This document shows, one piece after another, positions 63,727 to 64,000 of a stretch of 64,000 nt of DNA. Positions within the stretch are counted from its first letter, which is position 1; every line of letters starts with the position of its first letter. The notes below the pieces were generated by a model. The model saw only the letters and a program-made list of their open reading frames with translations. It ran no database searches and was not told where the DNA came from. The stretch comes from Borrelia hispanica CRI (GTDB lineage Bacteria > Spirochaetota > Spirochaetia > Borreliales > Borreliaceae): the NCBI RefSeq assembly GCF_000500065.1, contig NZ_AYOU01000163.1, forward strand, positions 62,001 to 126,000, given 5' to 3'. Both the position numbers and the translations under genes were made by a program.

Positions 63727-64000
63727 ATGAATAAATTTATGGTATTGATTTGTGTGATATTCATTTTCTTAGGATGCAGTAGAAAGGCATCTATTTTGGG
63801 AACTTCAGGGAAGGCATTAATTTCTTTGATAGTTGATGGTACTTTTGATGATAAATCATTTGGTGAGGATGCTTGGAGAGGTGCTAAAGTTTTAGAAGAT
63901 GAATTTGGAGTTGAAATTGTTGGAAGAGCTTCAACAAGTAGTGCTTATGCTGGTGATTTAGAGAGCTTTAAAGATAAAGGTTCTGACATTATTTGGGGAG
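63727..64000 (+). CDS. Second Bmp-family lipoprotein (3' end outside window)
   Basis: About 91 codons are visible from ATG 63727 after AGAGG, 23 bp past the first bmp gene. Lipobox FLGC (Cys17). SLIVDGTFDDKSFGEDAWRG and GDLESFKDKGSDIIWG parallel the neighbour, so this is a tandem paralogue. By gene order it is bmpC or bmpA; the visible part does not decide. Cut by the window end. Confidence 0.88.
   Translation, partial: MNKFMVLICVIFIFLGCSRKASILGTSGKALISLIVDGTFDDKSFGEDAWRGAKVLEDEFGVEIVGRASTSSAYAGDLESFKDKGSDIIWG

Overview
The window is chromosomal DNA of a Borrelia of the relapsing-fever group. The DNA is very AT-rich. Gene order (recF-dnaN-dnaA / gyrB-gyrA-parB, a split rRNA locus, hpk1-rrp1, the secE-to-rpsG ribosomal/RNA polymerase block, then bmp lipoproteins) is the Borrelia central-chromosome order. 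Two features point to relapsing-fever rather than Lyme Borrelia: hpt-purA-purB lie between the 16S and 23S genes, and there is one 23S-5S pair rather than a tandem duplicate. I cannot name the species from sequence alone.

Layout. 1-10.7 kb is the origin and segregation region: recF, dnaN and dnaA point left, gyrB and gyrA point right, and five copies of TTGTTCAA lie between dnaA and dnaN. A canonical parS palindrome separates gyrA from parB, and the ParZ-like gene and parA follow on the other strand. 10.9-13.2 kb holds small conserved genes (YigZ-like, DUF1893-like, a membrane protein, rsmI). 13.5-23.8 kb is the split rRNA locus. The 16S gene has its own promoter, and tRNA-Ala follows. tRNA-Ile, on the opposite strand, also has its own promoter. 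Then come mag, the purine-salvage genes and a HAD phosphatase, and finally 23S-5S with a separate promoter.

23.8-38.5 kb carries signalling and envelope genes: the Hpk1/Rrp1 cyclic-di-GMP system, the DipA porin, adk, a TraB-like protein, cheB/cheR, a lipoprotein that fuses two prolyl isomerase folds, a SEC59/dolichol-kinase-like membrane protein, and a coupled three-gene unit built around a membrane-anchored DNA/RNA nuclease. 38.6-50.6 kb has fructose PTS and manA, two paralogous exported proteins (one with a Pro/Glu/Lys repeat stalk), proS, a divergent DAACS-family transporter and a cluster of exported or lipidated proteins. 50.7-64 kb is tRNA-Thr, rpmG, tRNA-Trp, secE, nusG, rplKAJL, rpoBC, rpsL, rpsG and two bmp lipoprotein genes, the last cut by the window end.

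How it fits together. Replication appears to start near dnaN/dnaA. rRNA and the ribosomal/RNAP block run rightward, with the fork, while many envelope, motility and purine genes run against it. The purine genes turn host hypoxanthine into AMP, which suits an organism with no de novo purine synthesis. The nuclease operon is a plausible but unproven upstream source of nucleotides. The observations I find most worth checking are the TTGTTCAA cluster paired with an altered DnaA recognition loop, the 15-bp inverted copy of the tRNA-Ala 3' end, the parS that also looks like a terminator, the CheB with a dead receiver, and the nuclease operon.
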